Of a DNA stretch of 48,063 nucleotides, positions 36,181-44,409 are shown one piece after another (the stretch's first letter is position 1; the number at the start of each line of letters is the position of its first letter). The notes under the pieces are model-generated. The model was not told the origin of the DNA, did no database searches, and saw only the letters and a program-made list of their open reading frames with translations. The translations under genes were made by a program, and so were the position numbers. The stretch is from C7867-002 sp964646515 (GTDB lineage: Bacteria; Patescibacteriota; Minisyncoccia; Phycocordibacterales; PALSA-1337). Location: NCBI GenBank assembly GCA_964646515.1, contig CAZYES010000003.1:1-48063 (forward strand), written 5' to 3'.

Positions 36181-37047
36181 ATGATTATCATAAAGCTCAC
36201 TGGCGGACTGGGAAATCAAATGTTCCAATATGCTTTCGGTCGATCTCTCTCTGTCGGGAGTAATCTCAATATCAAATACGATATCAGCTGGTATACCACT
36301 AGGGATCAGTTATCATTCGAAAAAGAAACACCCAGAAAATATACCCTCGACAAGTTCAACGTCCACATTCAGATTGCCAGCGCAGAGGAATCAAAATTGC
36401 TAAATCCCTCCTGGAAAAAAATTCTACGAAAAATCTCGAGAAAGATAAGAATGGGCACATCGAGAAATGAGCAAAAGATAAGGAACAACTCTTATTTAGA
36501 AGGGGCCTGGACGAGTGAGAAACATTTTATTGGGTTCAAAGATATTATCAGAAATGATTTTACTTTAAAGAATACTCCATCTAAAGAAACAATCGCGTCT
36601 AAAAATCTCATACGATCATCCTCGCCATCTGTCTCTGTGCACATACGCCGTGGCGACTATGTAACCGACCAAAAGACAAAAATGTACCATGGACAGTGCG
36701 ACATGTCTTATTACGAAAAAGCAATCGAGACAATATCGTCTCGAATAAAAGTAAATGTCCACGATTTGAATGTATTTGTCTTTTCGGACGATATAGAGTG
36801 GTCAAAAATAAATATGAAATTACCGGCAAGATTAAATTTTGTCTCCAATATGGAAATCCCTGACTACGAAGAAATATATCTCATGAGCCTCTGCGACCAT
36901 CACATAATCGCCAACAGCACATTCAGCTGGTGGGGCGCCTGGCTCAATCCAAAACATGATAAGATAGTAGTCGCACCAAAGAGATGGTCAATAAAACAGA
37001 GTCACCTTTATGGAGATGTCGTGCCTCCCGAATGGCTAAAGATATAA
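36181..37047 (+). CDS. GT11 alpha-1,2-fucosyltransferase-like protein, copy 3
   Basis: 288 residues. Start IIIKLTGGLGNQMFQYAFGRSL, the intact donor motif VHIRRGDY (153-160), and the C-terminal NSTFSWWGAWLNPKHDKIVVAPKRW. Of the three copies this one has the canonical motif, so it is the best candidate for an active fucosyltransferase. It has its own -10 box, unlike copy 2. Confidence 0.92.
   Translation: MIIIKLTGGLGNQMFQYAFGRSLSVGSNLNIKYDISWYTTRDQLSFEKETPRKYTLDKFNVHIQIASAEESKLLNPSWKKILRKISRKIRMGTSRNEQKIRNNSYLEGAWTSEKHFIGFKDIIRNDFTLKNTPSKETIASKNLIRSSSPSVSVHIRRGDYVTDQKTKMYHGQCDMSYYEKAIETISSRIKVNVHDLNVFVFSDDIEWSKINMKLPARLNFVSNMEIPDYEEIYLMSLCDHHIIANSTFSWWGAWLNPKHDKIVVAPKRWSIKQSHLYGDVVPPEWLKI
36926..36980. 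repeat. 55-base exact repeat shared by GT11 copies 2 and 3 (second copy)
   Basis: Partner of 36034-36088, in the same frame and at the same place in the protein. Confidence 0.9.
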
Positions 37048-37066
37048 TTCGCCTCTAAGTATTTTC

Positions 37067-37075
37067 TGATACAAT
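37067..37075 (+). promoter_or_regulatory. Extended -10 promoter of the terminal GT2 gene
   Basis: TGA-TACAAT with 19 bases to the ATG at 37095, so a leader of about 13 bases. No good -35. Confidence 0.45.
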
Positions 37076-37094
37076 ATTTAGACAAACATCCTTC

Positions 37095-37865
37095 ATGAAC
37101 ACCAACCCAACTATTTCCGTCATAATGCCCGCCTTCAACCGCGAAAAATACATTGCCGAAAGTATGCGCAGTGTTCTCACCCAGACTTTCAAGGACTTTG
37201 AATTGATCGTCATTGACGATGGCTCACTAGATCGTACTCTAGAAATCGCTAGCGAATTCTCTAGTGACCCTCGCGTAAAGATTGTAAAGAATGAAAAAAA
37301 TTTAGGTATTGCGCGCACGAGAAATCATGGTCTCCAACTGGCACGTGGCCAATATATCGCTCCATTAGATAGCGACGATGTATGGCTAGACCATGAAAAA
37401 CTACAAAAACAAGTAATCTTTTTGGATAAAAATCCCGATTATGCCATAGTTGGTGGTGCTATCGCGCACATAGATACACAAGGCAACCAATTAAAAAAAG
37501 TAATATTCGAGCAATCAGACAAATCAATCAGAAATATCATCCTACAGAAAAATCAGTTCGCGCAATCAACCCTAATGTATAGAAGAGATATAATTCTAGA
37601 GTGTGGCGGATACAGTACAGAATATGTTGTCTGTGATGATTATAACCTCTGGCTCTGCGTCGGAGCCAAACATTCTTTCGCCAATCTTCCTGACATTTTG
37701 ACTGGCTACCGTATACACGGTGGCAACATAACACGTACCAAACGTCTAACCGCTGCGCGAGAGATATTGGAAATCGTGCGAGCAAATAGAAAAAACTACC
37801 CGCACGCTTCGCTAGGTATTACCAAGGCATATCTGCGCTTGTTAATCGCCTACATAAGGACTTAG
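37095..37865 (+). CDS. Glycosyltransferase family 2
   Basis: 256 residues. PTISVIMPAFNREKYIAESMRSVLTQ at the N-terminus, IVIDDGSLDRT, the metal-binding APLDSDDVW near residue 92, and YRIHGGNIT toward the C-terminus. Soluble GT-A enzyme with no membrane helices. It is the last gene of the glycan island and converges with the VirD4-like gene 23 bases away. Donor unknown. Confidence 0.9.
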   Translation: MNTNPTISVIMPAFNREKYIAESMRSVLTQTFKDFELIVIDDGSLDRTLEIASEFSSDPRVKIVKNEKNLGIARTRNHGLQLARGQYIAPLDSDDVWLDHEKLQKQVIFLDKNPDYAIVGGAIAHIDTQGNQLKKVIFEQSDKSIRNIILQKNQFAQSTLMYRRDIILECGGYSTEYVVCDDYNLWLCVGAKHSFANLPDILTGYRIHGGNITRTKRLTAAREILEIVRANRKNYPHASLGITKAYLRLLIAYIRT

Positions 37866-37888
37866 ATAGTTTGATACTTACCGCCCGA

Positions 37889-39760
37889 TTAATCGACTTT
37901 TAGAACTTTATTCAAAACTTCCTCCGGCACTTCTTTTGGCGGCACCGAGATCGTTTTTGTATTGTCCGTTTTTGGTCTGTCACTTCTTTGTTCTACTGGT
38001 TTGAAAACCTTAGGATTGTTTTCTGGAGGTTTTGCCTTGCCCAAAACCTGTGCCAGAGCACTTTTCAAATCACTGACATTTTCCGAAGACTGGACCTTCG
38101 GATCAGTCTTGACCTTTGGTTTGGGGATTAGCGACGACAACGGGACGGGCCTTATGGGCTCTGACTTTGGCTGTTGATATGCCCCATCATCTACTCGAGG
38201 AAGAAATCCAGAAACCGATTGGCCGGTTGTAGGTTTGCCCTCAAATGATTTGCGCGTTCCCGCAGATCCTGGGCCTCTTTGTTTAACCGACATGGCGGAA
38301 GTCGATATCGAGACAGTATTCTTGGTTGGTATAATTGGCGCACGATTGGCTACGGGAATATTTTTTGAAGACGTACTAACATAATTATCTGCTTTAGGTT
38401 TTGTGGCTACATTTTCCGGCCCGGAATTTATCTGCGGTCTAGGAATAGAGTTTTCAACTTTTTTAATAACCGGCATTGGATTGTGAAACTTGATGATCTC
38501 TTCTTCTACACTTGCTCTCGGTCTGGCAAACTGTTCTCTAGAAGCCGTAATAATATCTCTGACATAAGAAATATCCGGGTGCGGAATAGGCGGAAGTGTT
38601 GTCGCCGAAAAAGGCGTGGACGACAAACCGTCGATCATCAATTTTAGATAGATCTGCGTAAAACCGAGGTTGACCAAGTCTTCCAAGACGAACGTTGGCG
38701 AAAACTCTTTTTCTAGTTCCTCGGCGTCAGTGGCGCCTACCCGAAAAGTAATCATAGTTCCTACGTTACCAAATACTGCGGGACGAACCACCTCATCCAT
38801 CTGCTCAATATACTGATGAGCGATAGTTAGATTGAGTTTGTATTTTCGTGCTTCAGAGAGAATATCGGCAAAAGAGGCATTGGCAAAGTTCTGAAATTCA
38901 TCCACAAAAAGATAAAAATTGGGCACGATCTTCATGGCACGATCGGGAATATCTGCGCGTGACATTGCCGCCAAATAGATTTTTGTGACCAAAAGACCGC
39001 CCAAGAGTTTCATATTTTCATCGCCTACTTTTCCTTTTGATAGGTTGATGATAACAATCTTGCGCTTATCCATAGCCTCCCGGAAATCAAAGGAAGAATG
39101 TGGCTGACCAATCATATTTCTGATCAAAGGATTGGCAGTAAATTGCCCGACCTTGTTTTGTATAGCAGGTACCGCTTCGGCTTGCGTTCTCTCTGTGTAG
39201 TTGGCAAATTCCTTGGTCCAAAAAGTATTGACCGATGGGTCCTTAACCTGTGCGACTATTTGTTTGCGGTATTCCTTGTCAGAAAGCATCCTGTTAACGC
39301 CGAGAAGTGTCGAGCCTTTGGCCTCCAGAAGCGCCAGGAGAGTATTGGTCAGAATATATTCCATGCGCGCTGACCAAGCGTCTTCCCAGATTTTTTTGAA
39401 TGTGCTCATAAGACCAGAAACTACTAGATGACGTTTTTCGGAATCGACGCTTTCAAGCACATTGAATGAAATCGGATAATCAACATCGAAAGGCGCTATA
39501 TAGATAACATCACGAATTCTCTCTTTTGGAACATATTCAAGAAGCAAATCAGCAGTCTTGCCGTGTGGATCGATGAAACACATACCCTCGCCATTTTGAA
39601 TATCTTGCACGGCCATATTCTCCAACATGGTCGACTTCCCCATGCCAGTCTTTCCGATAACATAGACATGCCTCGTCCTGTCCTTGGCTTTTATACCGAA
39701 TCTCACCCGCCTATTGCGGGCATCTGTTTCGGCAAAATATGTAATGCGATTTTCGTCCAT
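37889..39760 (-). CDS. VirD4/TraG-like ATPase with disordered C-terminal tail
   Basis: 623 residues. Walker A GKTGMGKST (36-44), CFIDPHGKTADLLL (about 57-70), Walker B-like FYLFVDEFQNFA, and TIAHQYIEQM as in TraD/TraG TraM-recognition domains. The last 190 residues are rich in proline, lysine and serine and look disordered. The N-terminal membrane domain of true VirD4 is absent, so it is probably cytoplasmic. Such ATPases are widespread in CPR genomes next to pilus or DNA-uptake genes, but no other conjugation gene is present here. It has a leaderless promoter with a palindrome. Confidence 0.85.
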   Translation of the reverse strand: MDENRITYFAETDARNRRVRFGIKAKDRTRHVYVIGKTGMGKSTMLENMAVQDIQNGEGMCFIDPHGKTADLLLEYVPKERIRDVIYIAPFDVDYPISFNVLESVDSEKRHLVVSGLMSTFKKIWEDAWSARMEYILTNTLLALLEAKGSTLLGVNRMLSDKEYRKQIVAQVKDPSVNTFWTKEFANYTERTQAEAVPAIQNKVGQFTANPLIRNMIGQPHSSFDFREAMDKRKIVIINLSKGKVGDENMKLLGGLLVTKIYLAAMSRADIPDRAMKIVPNFYLFVDEFQNFANASFADILSEARKYKLNLTIAHQYIEQMDEVVRPAVFGNVGTMITFRVGATDAEELEKEFSPTFVLEDLVNLGFTQIYLKLMIDGLSSTPFSATTLPPIPHPDISYVRDIITASREQFARPRASVEEEIIKFHNPMPVIKKVENSIPRPQINSGPENVATKPKADNYVSTSSKNIPVANRAPIIPTKNTVSISTSAMSVKQRGPGSAGTRKSFEGKPTTGQSVSGFLPRVDDGAYQQPKSEPIRPVPLSSLIPKPKVKTDPKVQSSENVSDLKSALAQVLGKAKPPENNPKVFKPVEQRSDRPKTDNTKTISVPPKEVPEEVLNKVLKVD

Positions 39761-39766
39761 CTATAT

Positions 39767-39772
39767 ATTATA
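39767..39772 (-). promoter_or_regulatory. Leaderless -10 box of the VirD4-like gene
   Basis: Perfect TATAAT on the minus strand, exactly 6 bases before the ATG at 39760. Confidence 0.55.
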
Positions 39773-39774
39773 TG

Positions 39775-39784
39775 CAAACGTTTG
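39775..39784. promoter_or_regulatory. Palindrome between -35 and -10 of the VirD4-like gene
   Basis: CAAACGTTTG is fully self-complementary and ends 2 bases upstream of the TATAAT box. This is a position where a bound repressor would block RNA polymerase. Confidence 0.35.
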
Positions 39785-39803
39785 TAATAATAATTATTAT
39801 ACC

Positions 39804-39840
39804 ACACAAAAAGAAACCCAGCGCTTAGAAAGCGCTGGGT
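39804..39840 (-). terminator. Intrinsic terminator of the small GC-rich gene
   Basis: 11-base perfect stem (39816-39826 with 39830-39840, ACCCAGCGCTT/AAGCGCTGGGT) and a three-base loop, followed on the minus strand by a T-rich tract (39815-39804). It lies 32 bases after the stop of the gene at 39873-40232. Confidence 0.8.
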
Positions 39841-39872
39841 GCGTTAAGGAATCTCGTGTACAGAACAAAGAA

Positions 39873-40232
39873 CTAGGTGACTATGGGGCGACCAGGCCTT
39901 TCGAACCGGGCCATCTCAGCCAGACAATCGGCAATGGCATCAACAGCATCTTCTTCTCTGGCAACTACTCGTCGGCCCAGGAACCTATATATGCGTTGGC
40001 CACCGACTCCGCCAGCCCAATCCCCTTTACACCTCTTCTTGAAACTCGCAGCTCTTTGCCTAAGCCATTCTGCAAGTCTCTCGGGGCTCTTTGTCGCTGT
40101 TTTGGGTACGGTCAGTACCCCCTGTGTACACCGCTTTGCCATAACTTTTTTAAACTTACCGCGTTTCTTTACCACACTCCTCGAGGAACCTTGCTCCAAG
40201 GTGGACAGGATCGTGGATATGAATTCGTCCAA
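39873..40232 (-). CDS. Small basic protein of unknown function in a GC-rich patch
   Basis: 119 residues if started at TTG 40232; an internal ATG at 40141 would give 89. Basic N-terminal half (SVVKKRGKFKKVMAKR), then TATKSPERLAEWLRQRAASFKKRCKGDWAGGVGG and an acidic helix EEDAVDAIADCLAEMARF. Base use is visibly richer in G and C than in neighbouring genes, which hints at transfer or unusual constraint. Support for a real gene: a promoter (TTGCAT, 16 bases, TACTAT) 6 bases before the TTG, and a strong intrinsic terminator just downstream. No family recognised. The opposite strand also has an open frame but no matching signals. Confidence 0.6.
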   Translation of the reverse strand: MDEFISTILSTLEQGSSRSVVKKRGKFKKVMAKRCTQGVLTVPKTATKSPERLAEWLRQRAASFKKRCKGDWAGGVGGQRIYRFLGRRVVAREEDAVDAIADCLAEMARFERPGRPIVT

Positions 40233-40238
40233 TATAAA

Positions 40239-40266
40239 ATAGTACAACTTATTCTATAAAATGCAA
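40239..40266 (-). promoter_or_regulatory. Promoter of the small GC-rich gene
   Basis: On the minus strand TTGCAT (40266-40261), 16-base spacer, TACTAT (40244-40239), then 6 bases to the TTG at 40232. Confidence 0.5.
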
Positions 40267-40377
40267 GCATCTGAATAACCACATCAATAATTTTCGATGT
40301 GATTTTGGATACTCATTCAGAACAAACCTAGTCCTGTTTGAATCGTAATTTTCTTGTGAATGAGATAACCAATAGAA

Positions 40378-41568
40378 CTAGTGACTCCCTAAAGTCGTGG
40401 TAGCTGTTGTGTTCTCTTTGGGCACCAAGGCTGTCTTATCATACACACTGCCAGCATTCCACAACATCCAACTATCCAGACCAGAATCATAAACTGCCTG
40501 TATCTGCGCACGAACCATAGCTGGCGTGTAAGTCGCGCCAAGATCAAAAGCTTGCAACCATGGACGTATCTTATTCGAAGTCGATGAAGCGGCCAAGGCA
40601 CGAGAAACCGCTTTGTCCATTGACATTTTCACCACATCATACGGGTGCTCCGCCGGTTTTGCGAGGCCATTGAAACCACGAGCAAAATGTGATGGATAGA
40701 CCATCGGAGAAACATAATCAAAATATGGCAGAGCATCGACTAGCACTTGTCCGATACCCAGATCATCCAAAGAAGTAGTAACCAGGCCAAACATATCGGC
40801 CGATAAGAGAACGCTCGTGGTTGCAAATTGTTCACGGAGATATAGATAAAAATCACGCATAACTTCTCGCCTAGTTCTTCCTTCGTCCCATGAATACAAA
40901 ATATCTTTGAGATTACCGTCCGACGGATAGCGTATATAATCAAAATTTAATTCATCGAAACCATACTCGTATGATTGTTTGCCTATGGCCACCAAATAAT
41001 CCCAAACAGGCTCCGCGGCGGCATCCAGCCACTTAACACCTTTATAATCTTGCCATACCGCGCCACTATTGGTCTTAACAGCCCATTCTGGATGAGATTT
41101 TACCAGAAAAGAATCTTGGAAAGCAGAAATACGCGCAATAACATAGACATCCTTTTCATGAAGTTTGGTTATGAATTCTTTTATGTCAGGAATCCTTTTT
41201 TCGGCAGAGCCAATGGCCAATAAATATGGATCATCAACCGGAAAACTTATCCTGCCTGTGTAATCTTTCACATCAATGACCACCGAATTGATCTCCGTGT
41301 TATCGATAAGATCAAACAACTCCTTCCTGAATTTTTCATTACCAGCCGCGAAACTAGTCATGTAAACAGCTTTCACCGAAGATGGCGTCGGTATATGGGT
41401 CACAGCCATAGAAGAGGTGGCGATAAGGTCTACGGGGACTGCGGTATAAGTGATCTGATTGAAAGGCAAAAACCACATAACCAGAAAACCACATAGAAAA
41501 ATAAAGCACGCACCAGTCAATATAGTTGCGATGCGCGTAGTGCCATGCTCACGCCAGAGATCGATCAT
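40378..41568 (-). CDS. Putative glycoside hydrolase, DUF4015 family
   Basis: 396 residues. One N-terminal membrane anchor (about 15-37), then a TIM-barrel-like DUF4015 domain: VKAVYMTSFAAG, INSVVIDVKDYTGRISF, VYVIARISAFQD, HPEWAVKTNSG, ELNFDYIRYPSDG, VLLSADMFGLVT and YDVVKMSMDKA. The acidic residues in DVKDYTG and ELNFDYIRYP are the likely catalytic region. It would act outside the membrane on a surface or wall glycan. It is translationally coupled (4-base overlap) to a small membrane protein gene upstream. Confidence 0.85.
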   Translation of the reverse strand: MIDLWREHGTTRIATILTGACFIFLCGFLVMWFLPFNQITYTAVPVDLIATSSMAVTHIPTPSSVKAVYMTSFAAGNEKFRKELFDLIDNTEINSVVIDVKDYTGRISFPVDDPYLLAIGSAEKRIPDIKEFITKLHEKDVYVIARISAFQDSFLVKSHPEWAVKTNSGAVWQDYKGVKWLDAAAEPVWDYLVAIGKQSYEYGFDELNFDYIRYPSDGNLKDILYSWDEGRTRREVMRDFYLYLREQFATTSVLLSADMFGLVTTSLDDLGIGQVLVDALPYFDYVSPMVYPSHFARGFNGLAKPAEHPYDVVKMSMDKAVSRALAASSTSNKIRPWLQAFDLGATYTPAMVRAQIQAVYDSGLDSWMLWNAGSVYDKTALVPKENTTATTTLGSH

Positions 41569-41795
41569 GAAGTAGGTTTGGTATTGATATTGGTAATACT
41601 ATCATTCCTATCTTCCACATAAGAAATATCCGAAGATTCAATCATCTTAATTCTCGGGCCCATCTTATACGAAATAATAACTATGAGAAATCCAGCCACA
41701 ATGGCAAAAATTTTGTCCCAGGTCGAAGGAAAACCAAGAAAAAGGAAGACCATAGTCCACAAACCTAGTAACATCAATATTTGTCTCTTGGACAT
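41565..41795 (-). CDS. Small membrane protein upstream of the DUF4015 hydrolase
   Basis: 76 residues from ATG 41795, with two adjacent membrane segments (about 7-24 and 29-43) and a polar tail. An upstream start at 41876 is less likely because it overlaps the opposite gene. A TATAAT box lies 9 bases before the ATG. The stop overlaps the hydrolase start by 4 bases. Function unknown; perhaps a partner of the anchored hydrolase. Confidence 0.65.
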   Translation of the reverse strand: MSKRQILMLLGLWTMVFLFLGFPSTWDKIFAIVAGFLIVIISYKMGPRIKMIESSDISYVEDRNDSITNINTKPTS

Positions 41796-41804
41796 AGTGT
41801 TGCT

Positions 41805-41810
41805 ATTATA
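41805..41810 (-). promoter_or_regulatory. -10 box of the small membrane protein and DUF4015 genes
   Basis: Perfect TATAAT on the minus strand, 9 bases before the ATG at 41795. Confidence 0.45.
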
Positions 41811-41849
41811 GCGCATCGTGGTAGGATAACGCCAGAAAGTGAGGTGTGC

Positions 41850-42269
41850 ATGAACACTCCCCTGACAATAGAGCATATAAACCCGTTCCCGCAGTCATCA
41901 AATACGAACGGGAAAATATCAACGGCTGTATTGGTATACAAAAACAAATTCTGGTTCTTGGGCGGATTGCAATCCGCACGATTCGACAAAGAAGTGTTCT
42001 TGCTACGACTGGAAAATCTCATAAAAATCAAGCCAACGAGAGATTGCCAGCCAGAAGAAGCAGAAGAACGCATCATTCTTCCAGAAAACGATAAGGCCAT
42101 CGAATACCAAGAATTGCCACTGCCATTCAAATTGACCAATGTCGTGCTGGCGACCCCATTACGATCTCCTGAGAAAACTTTACATATCAGATTTGATGGC
42201 GGATATGCCATCCTATCAACTCGCCCCCAAGATCTAGAGATGCTGGGGAAATGCGCAGATACAGCATAA
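41850..42269 (+). CDS. Hypothetical protein, 139 residues
   Basis: Start chosen at ATG 41850 because it has a purine-rich GTGAGGTG about 4 bases upstream, one of few ribosome-binding-like sites in this window. Seen: AVLVYKNKFWFLGGLQSARFDKEVFLLRLENLI, an acidic middle, then LTNVVLATPLRSPEKTLHIRFDGGYAIL. No membrane segment. Predicted small mixed alpha/beta protein; no family recognised. An intrinsic terminator follows 34 bases after the stop, supporting a single-gene unit. Confidence 0.65.
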   Translation: MNTPLTIEHINPFPQSSNTNGKISTAVLVYKNKFWFLGGLQSARFDKEVFLLRLENLIKIKPTRDCQPEEAEERIILPENDKAIEYQELPLPFKLTNVVLATPLRSPEKTLHIRFDGGYAILSTRPQDLEMLGKCADTA

Positions 42270-42302
42270 AACAACGGATGTCAAAGTCCTTAGCTCAAAA
42301 TC

Positions 42303-42337
42303 AATGTGCATCACATAGGTGCACATTTTTTATTTTA
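42303..42337 (+). terminator. Intrinsic terminator of the 41850-42269 gene
   Basis: Eight-base perfect stem (42303-42310 with 42320-42327, AATGTGCA/TGCACATT) followed by a T-rich tract. It also lies just past the rsmI stop, so it may serve both strands. Confidence 0.75.
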
Positions 42338-42353
42338 TGCACTTACAATGAAG

Positions 42354-43103
42354 CTATTCATTGGAGACAACCACCACAAATTCACCCCTTACTTTGTCTG
42401 GATGTGATTCAAAATAGCTTCTGACCTCATCTACTGTACCACTCATTACTTCTTCAAAAATTTTAGTTAGCTCCCTACATACGGTGATTTTTTTGGTTAT
42501 CGACACATTGCCATCGCTCAGACTATTATTTTGTGCGGAAGAAATATCTTGCGTCTCTTTTGAAGCCAACGCATCGAGTGTTTTTAATATTCTGTGTGGT
42601 GACTCGTAAAAAACTACGACTCTTTTGGTCTGCGCTATCTCTCTGAACAATTTCTGTCTTCCTTTTTTGTGAGGTAAGAATCCCAGAAATATAAACTCCG
42701 AACAGGCTACTCCAGCGATAGAAAGTGCTGTAGTCAATGCCGATGGGCCAGGTATAGCCTCGACTTTAACAGTGCCAGTAGCGATCTCGTCTGCCAATGC
42801 CACACGAATGCGTCGAACTAGCTCTGAGCCCGGATCAGAAATCCCCGGCGTACCGGCGTCCGAGACCAAAGCAATATTTTTTCCTTCTTCCAAGAGTTTA
42901 ACAACCTCATCCGTACGTGAGAGTTTACTATGAGCATGGTAGGATTTCGTCGGAACTTTTATGCCGTAGTATTCTAAAAGTCGTTTTGTCACCCTTGTAT
43001 CTTCACAGAGTACGAGATCCGATTCCTTTAGCACTTCCAGAGCACGAAGAGTAATATCCCCGAGATTGCCTATGGGTGTTGCAATTACAGAAAATTTAGA
43101 CAT
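42354..43103 (-). CDS. rsmI: 16S rRNA (cytidine(1402)-2'-O)-methyltransferase
   Basis: 249 residues, close to family length. RsmI uses SAM to methylate the ribose of C1402 in the decoding centre. Seen: FSVIATPIGNLGDITLRALEVL (within about 4-25), CEDTRVTKRLLEYYG, LVSDAGTPGISDPGSELVRR, AIPGPSALTTALSIAG and FLGFLPHKKGR, all conserved. It has its own leaderless promoter facing the ATP-grasp gene promoter. Confidence 0.96.
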   Translation of the reverse strand: MSKFSVIATPIGNLGDITLRALEVLKESDLVLCEDTRVTKRLLEYYGIKVPTKSYHAHSKLSRTDEVVKLLEEGKNIALVSDAGTPGISDPGSELVRRIRVALADEIATGTVKVEAIPGPSALTTALSIAGVACSEFIFLGFLPHKKGRQKLFREIAQTKRVVVFYESPHRILKTLDALASKETQDISSAQNNSLSDGNVSITKKITVCRELTKIFEEVMSGTVDEVRSYFESHPDKVRGEFVVVVSNE

Positions 43104-43109
43104 GGAGGC

Positions 43110-43118
43110 ACTCTATCA
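43110..43118 (-). promoter_or_regulatory. Leaderless promoter of rsmI
   Basis: On the minus strand the extended -10 TGA-TAGAGT lies exactly 6 bases before the ATG at 43103. No good -35. It overlaps the opposing ATP-grasp promoter region. Confidence 0.55.
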
Positions 43119-43123
43119 CAAAC

Positions 43124-43152
43124 TTGCATACTTTGCCTCCACAGATTAGACT
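43124..43152 (+). promoter_or_regulatory. Leaderless promoter of the ATP-grasp gene
   Basis: TTGCAT (43124-43129), 17-base spacer, TAGACT (43147-43152), 6 bases, ATG at 43159. It is the clearest example of the leaderless layout in this window. Confidence 0.7.
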
Positions 43153-43158
43153 GCTTTC

Positions 43159-44400
43159 ATGACTTTAAATGACAAAACTATTATTTATGTGACCAGAGAA
43201 ATAGAGAGGGCTCTTGGTATAGCTCCTAGTGCAAACTATCTGATTGTCTCCAATAAAACCCAATATGGTGAAACGATCAAAAAAGAATATCCGGATTTTG
43301 TCACTCTGGTAGAAAATCCCGCGAAAGAACTCCTAGGTACTACTGAACTCTTGAATCACGAGACTACTCGCAATCTTGTAGCCAAATACCCAGATGCTCT
43401 CATTTTGGTATTCAAAAACACCATGCGTGTCGAGGCTGTCATGAACGCCAACAAATGGAAATTTATAAATCCAAAATCCACTCTCGCCGAACGTGTAGAA
43501 AATAAGATAAGTCAGATACGTTGGTTGGGAAATGTCGGAATAAAATACCTACCACCACATGCCGCAAAAGTTGCCAGAATGATTATCTGGAAAAATGACC
43601 CCTTCGTCTTGCAATGGGCGCATGGGCATACAGGTGATGGTACTACGATTATCCGTAACCGCGATGACCTATCTGCCCTGCAGGCAAAATTTCCCGAACG
43701 TATAGCGCGAATCTCAACTTATATCGCCGGACCGTCATTCACGACAAATGCCATCGTAACAGAGAACAAGATCCTCATGGGAAACGTGAGTTATCAGATT
43801 ACCGGCATGCCACCATTCACCGAAAACGAGTTTAGCACCGTTGGCAATGACTGGGGCATAGCCAAAAAACTCCTTACGCCAGAAAACGTAACCGCCATAG
43901 AAAATATCGTCAACGAAATAGGCCAAAAGATGTACGCCGACGGTTGGCGAGGATTATTTGGTGTCGATGTGATCCGTGATGACGCATCCAAAAGAATGTT
44001 TCTGATAGAAGTCAACGCCCGCCAACCTGCCTCGGCAACTTTCGAATCGACTCTGCAAGAAAAGGCAAGAGAAAAAGGCGTTCGTGGTCTAACCACGTTT
44101 GAGGCACATATACGAGCTTTACTTGGGCTTCCTATCGACCAAGAATTGATTGCAATCAACGATGGCGCGCAAATCGTCCAAAGGGTCACAAAAAATGTTC
44201 AGGGCGTTTTCGATGATGTTACAGGATCATTAAAATCTATTGGTTATGATGTTATTGCCTATCAGAATACCGCCCATAATTCTGATCTTCTACGTATTCA
44301 AAGCAGTGTCAGCATCATGGACAGTCACAAAGCGTTCAACTCAAAAGGCAAAGAGATCCTGAATGAAATAAAAGGTTCACAAATCAAAATCCAGGTGTAG
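43159..44400 (+). CDS. ATP-grasp domain protein
   Basis: 413 residues. The ATP-grasp core runs from about residue 105 to 330: VENKISQIRWLGNVGIKYLPP, FVLQWAHGHTGDGTTII (phosphate-binding glycine loop), the YIAGPSFTTNAIV strand, GLFGVDVIRD, and the metal-binding FLIEVNARQPASATFES. The N-terminal 100 residues form a Rossmann-like preATP domain. ATP-grasp enzymes join a carboxylate to an amine or thiol, as D-Ala-D-Ala ligase does. The substrate is not evident. Its position before an NlpC/P60-like gene and mraY suggests a cell-wall or peptide role. The next gene follows by 9 bases. Confidence 0.8.
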   Translation: MTLNDKTIIYVTREIERALGIAPSANYLIVSNKTQYGETIKKEYPDFVTLVENPAKELLGTTELLNHETTRNLVAKYPDALILVFKNTMRVEAVMNANKWKFINPKSTLAERVENKISQIRWLGNVGIKYLPPHAAKVARMIIWKNDPFVLQWAHGHTGDGTTIIRNRDDLSALQAKFPERIARISTYIAGPSFTTNAIVTENKILMGNVSYQITGMPPFTENEFSTVGNDWGIAKKLLTPENVTAIENIVNEIGQKMYADGWRGLFGVDVIRDDASKRMFLIEVNARQPASATFESTLQEKAREKGVRGLTTFEAHIRALLGLPIDQELIAINDGAQIVQRVTKNVQGVFDDVTGSLKSIGYDVIAYQNTAHNSDLLRIQSSVSIMDSHKAFNSKGKEILNEIKGSQIKIQV

Positions 44401-44409
44401 AATATATCC

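Noticed and set aside
37889..39760. Conjugative or integrative element around the VirD4-like gene
   Set aside because: No relaxase, integrase, attachment-site repeat or other transfer gene was found nearby.
41774..42274. Minus-strand 166-codon frame
   Set aside because: It lies fully opposite the 41850 gene, which has a ribosome-binding-like site and a terminator, and its sequence does not look like a structured protein.
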